A DNA stretch of 64,000 bases from Selaginella moellendorffii (lineage: Eukaryota > Streptophyta > Lycopodiopsida > Selaginellales > Selaginellaceae), in the NCBI RefSeq assembly GCF_000143415.4, contig NW_003314316.1, positions 515,220-579,219 on the forward strand, in the 5' to 3' direction. A program made the translations under genes and the position numbers. Shown piece after piece: positions 63,734-64,000 of this stretch (position 1 is the first letter of the stretch; every line of letters begins with the position of its first letter). Below the pieces are notes generated by a model that did no database searches, was not told the origin of the DNA, and was given only the letters and a program-made list of their open reading frames with translations.

Positions 63734-64000
63734 TGCTGTCAATCCCCTGGAGAAAAAAAAAAACACAAGGAAATTTCTTAGAAAATGATCAATCGATCAC
63801 AAAACGATGAGATCGTCGAGGGAGTAGACCAAAGAAGAAGGAAAATTCCAAGCAAAGAGAAGCGCCATCGATTTGATCCTCACGTTTTTTTGTTCCTTGA
63901 CAAGAAGAGTGTGATCGTTTCCTTTTTCAAGGGGCGATTCGCGCGCTAGTACGCATTGCAATCGGATCTCCGGAGCTCCTCGCCAAGAAGCCGCGATGAG
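63734..64000. other. Upstream region of the PLATZ gene
   Basis: 5' flank with an A-run near 63755-63765. No gene is seen up to the window end. Confidence 0.4.

Noticed and set aside
1-64000. CRISPR arrays, bacterial operons or ribosome-binding sites
   Set aside because: The sequence is plant nuclear with spliceosomal introns; no regularly spaced short repeats of CRISPR type were seen.

Overview
The window looks like nuclear DNA of a land plant, most likely a lycophyte close to Selaginella moellendorffii. Evidence: chloroplast-targeted enzymes, plant-only families (PPR, PLATZ, ARO, plant-type PAH, subtilase), very short spliceosomal introns (mostly 45-90 nt), very close gene spacing and many intron-poor PPR genes. 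The species is inferred; no marker gene was compared. A run of 100 Ns (20375-20474) is a scaffold gap. Exon structures were built by hand from GT-AG or GC-AG sites, reading phase and family resemblance.

Region by region: 1-10510 is gene-rich. It holds a partial coiled-coil gene, a CML21/22-like EF-hand protein, a PPR gene, an F-box gene, a decayed coiled-coil fragment, a secreted proline-rich protein, plastid DHDPS, and a second PPR gene divergent from DHDPS. 10511-21734 is AT-rich and repetitive. It holds a reverse-oriented LTR relic and a 7.2-kb Ty3/gypsy chromovirus-like element with both LTRs. Its gag-pol frame is broken by five stop codons and interrupted by two intron-like GT-AG segments, and a run of hairpins lies before the 3' LTR. 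21735-29984 is gene-rich again: a ten-exon subtilase, a GT90/CAP10 glycosyltransferase, ESF1, and plastid ribosomal protein L10 divergent from ESF1.

29985-47075 is the accessory region. A two-gene head-to-head module occurs twice: one gene encodes a P-loop NTPase with a GLPL motif (called A or B here), the other a related NTPase ending in a PHD-like zinc finger (called C). At 43416-47020 both partners are present, with 37 bp between start codons, but C carries a nonsense codon and a frameshift. At about 31870-34861 the A partner is open and close to identical to B, while its C partner is a rearranged relic with an internal inversion. A further C-type relic, a truncated MATE transporter, LTR and gag relics and AT-rich repeats fill the rest. 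This NTPase pair is the best candidate here for an undescribed system.

47076-64000 is dense housekeeping sequence: an ILK-like predicted pseudokinase, a PPR gene with an abnormal C-terminus, an ARO armadillo protein, the Pol I factor TAF1B/Rrn7 divergent from an F-box gene across 42 bp, a repeat-expanded phosphatidate phosphatase (PAH/lipin) and a PLATZ zinc-binding protein. Several growth-related genes have telo-box motifs (AAACCCTAA) beside their start codons. That fits co-regulated ribosome production: ESF1, plastid L10 and TAF1B all act in making rRNA or ribosomes.
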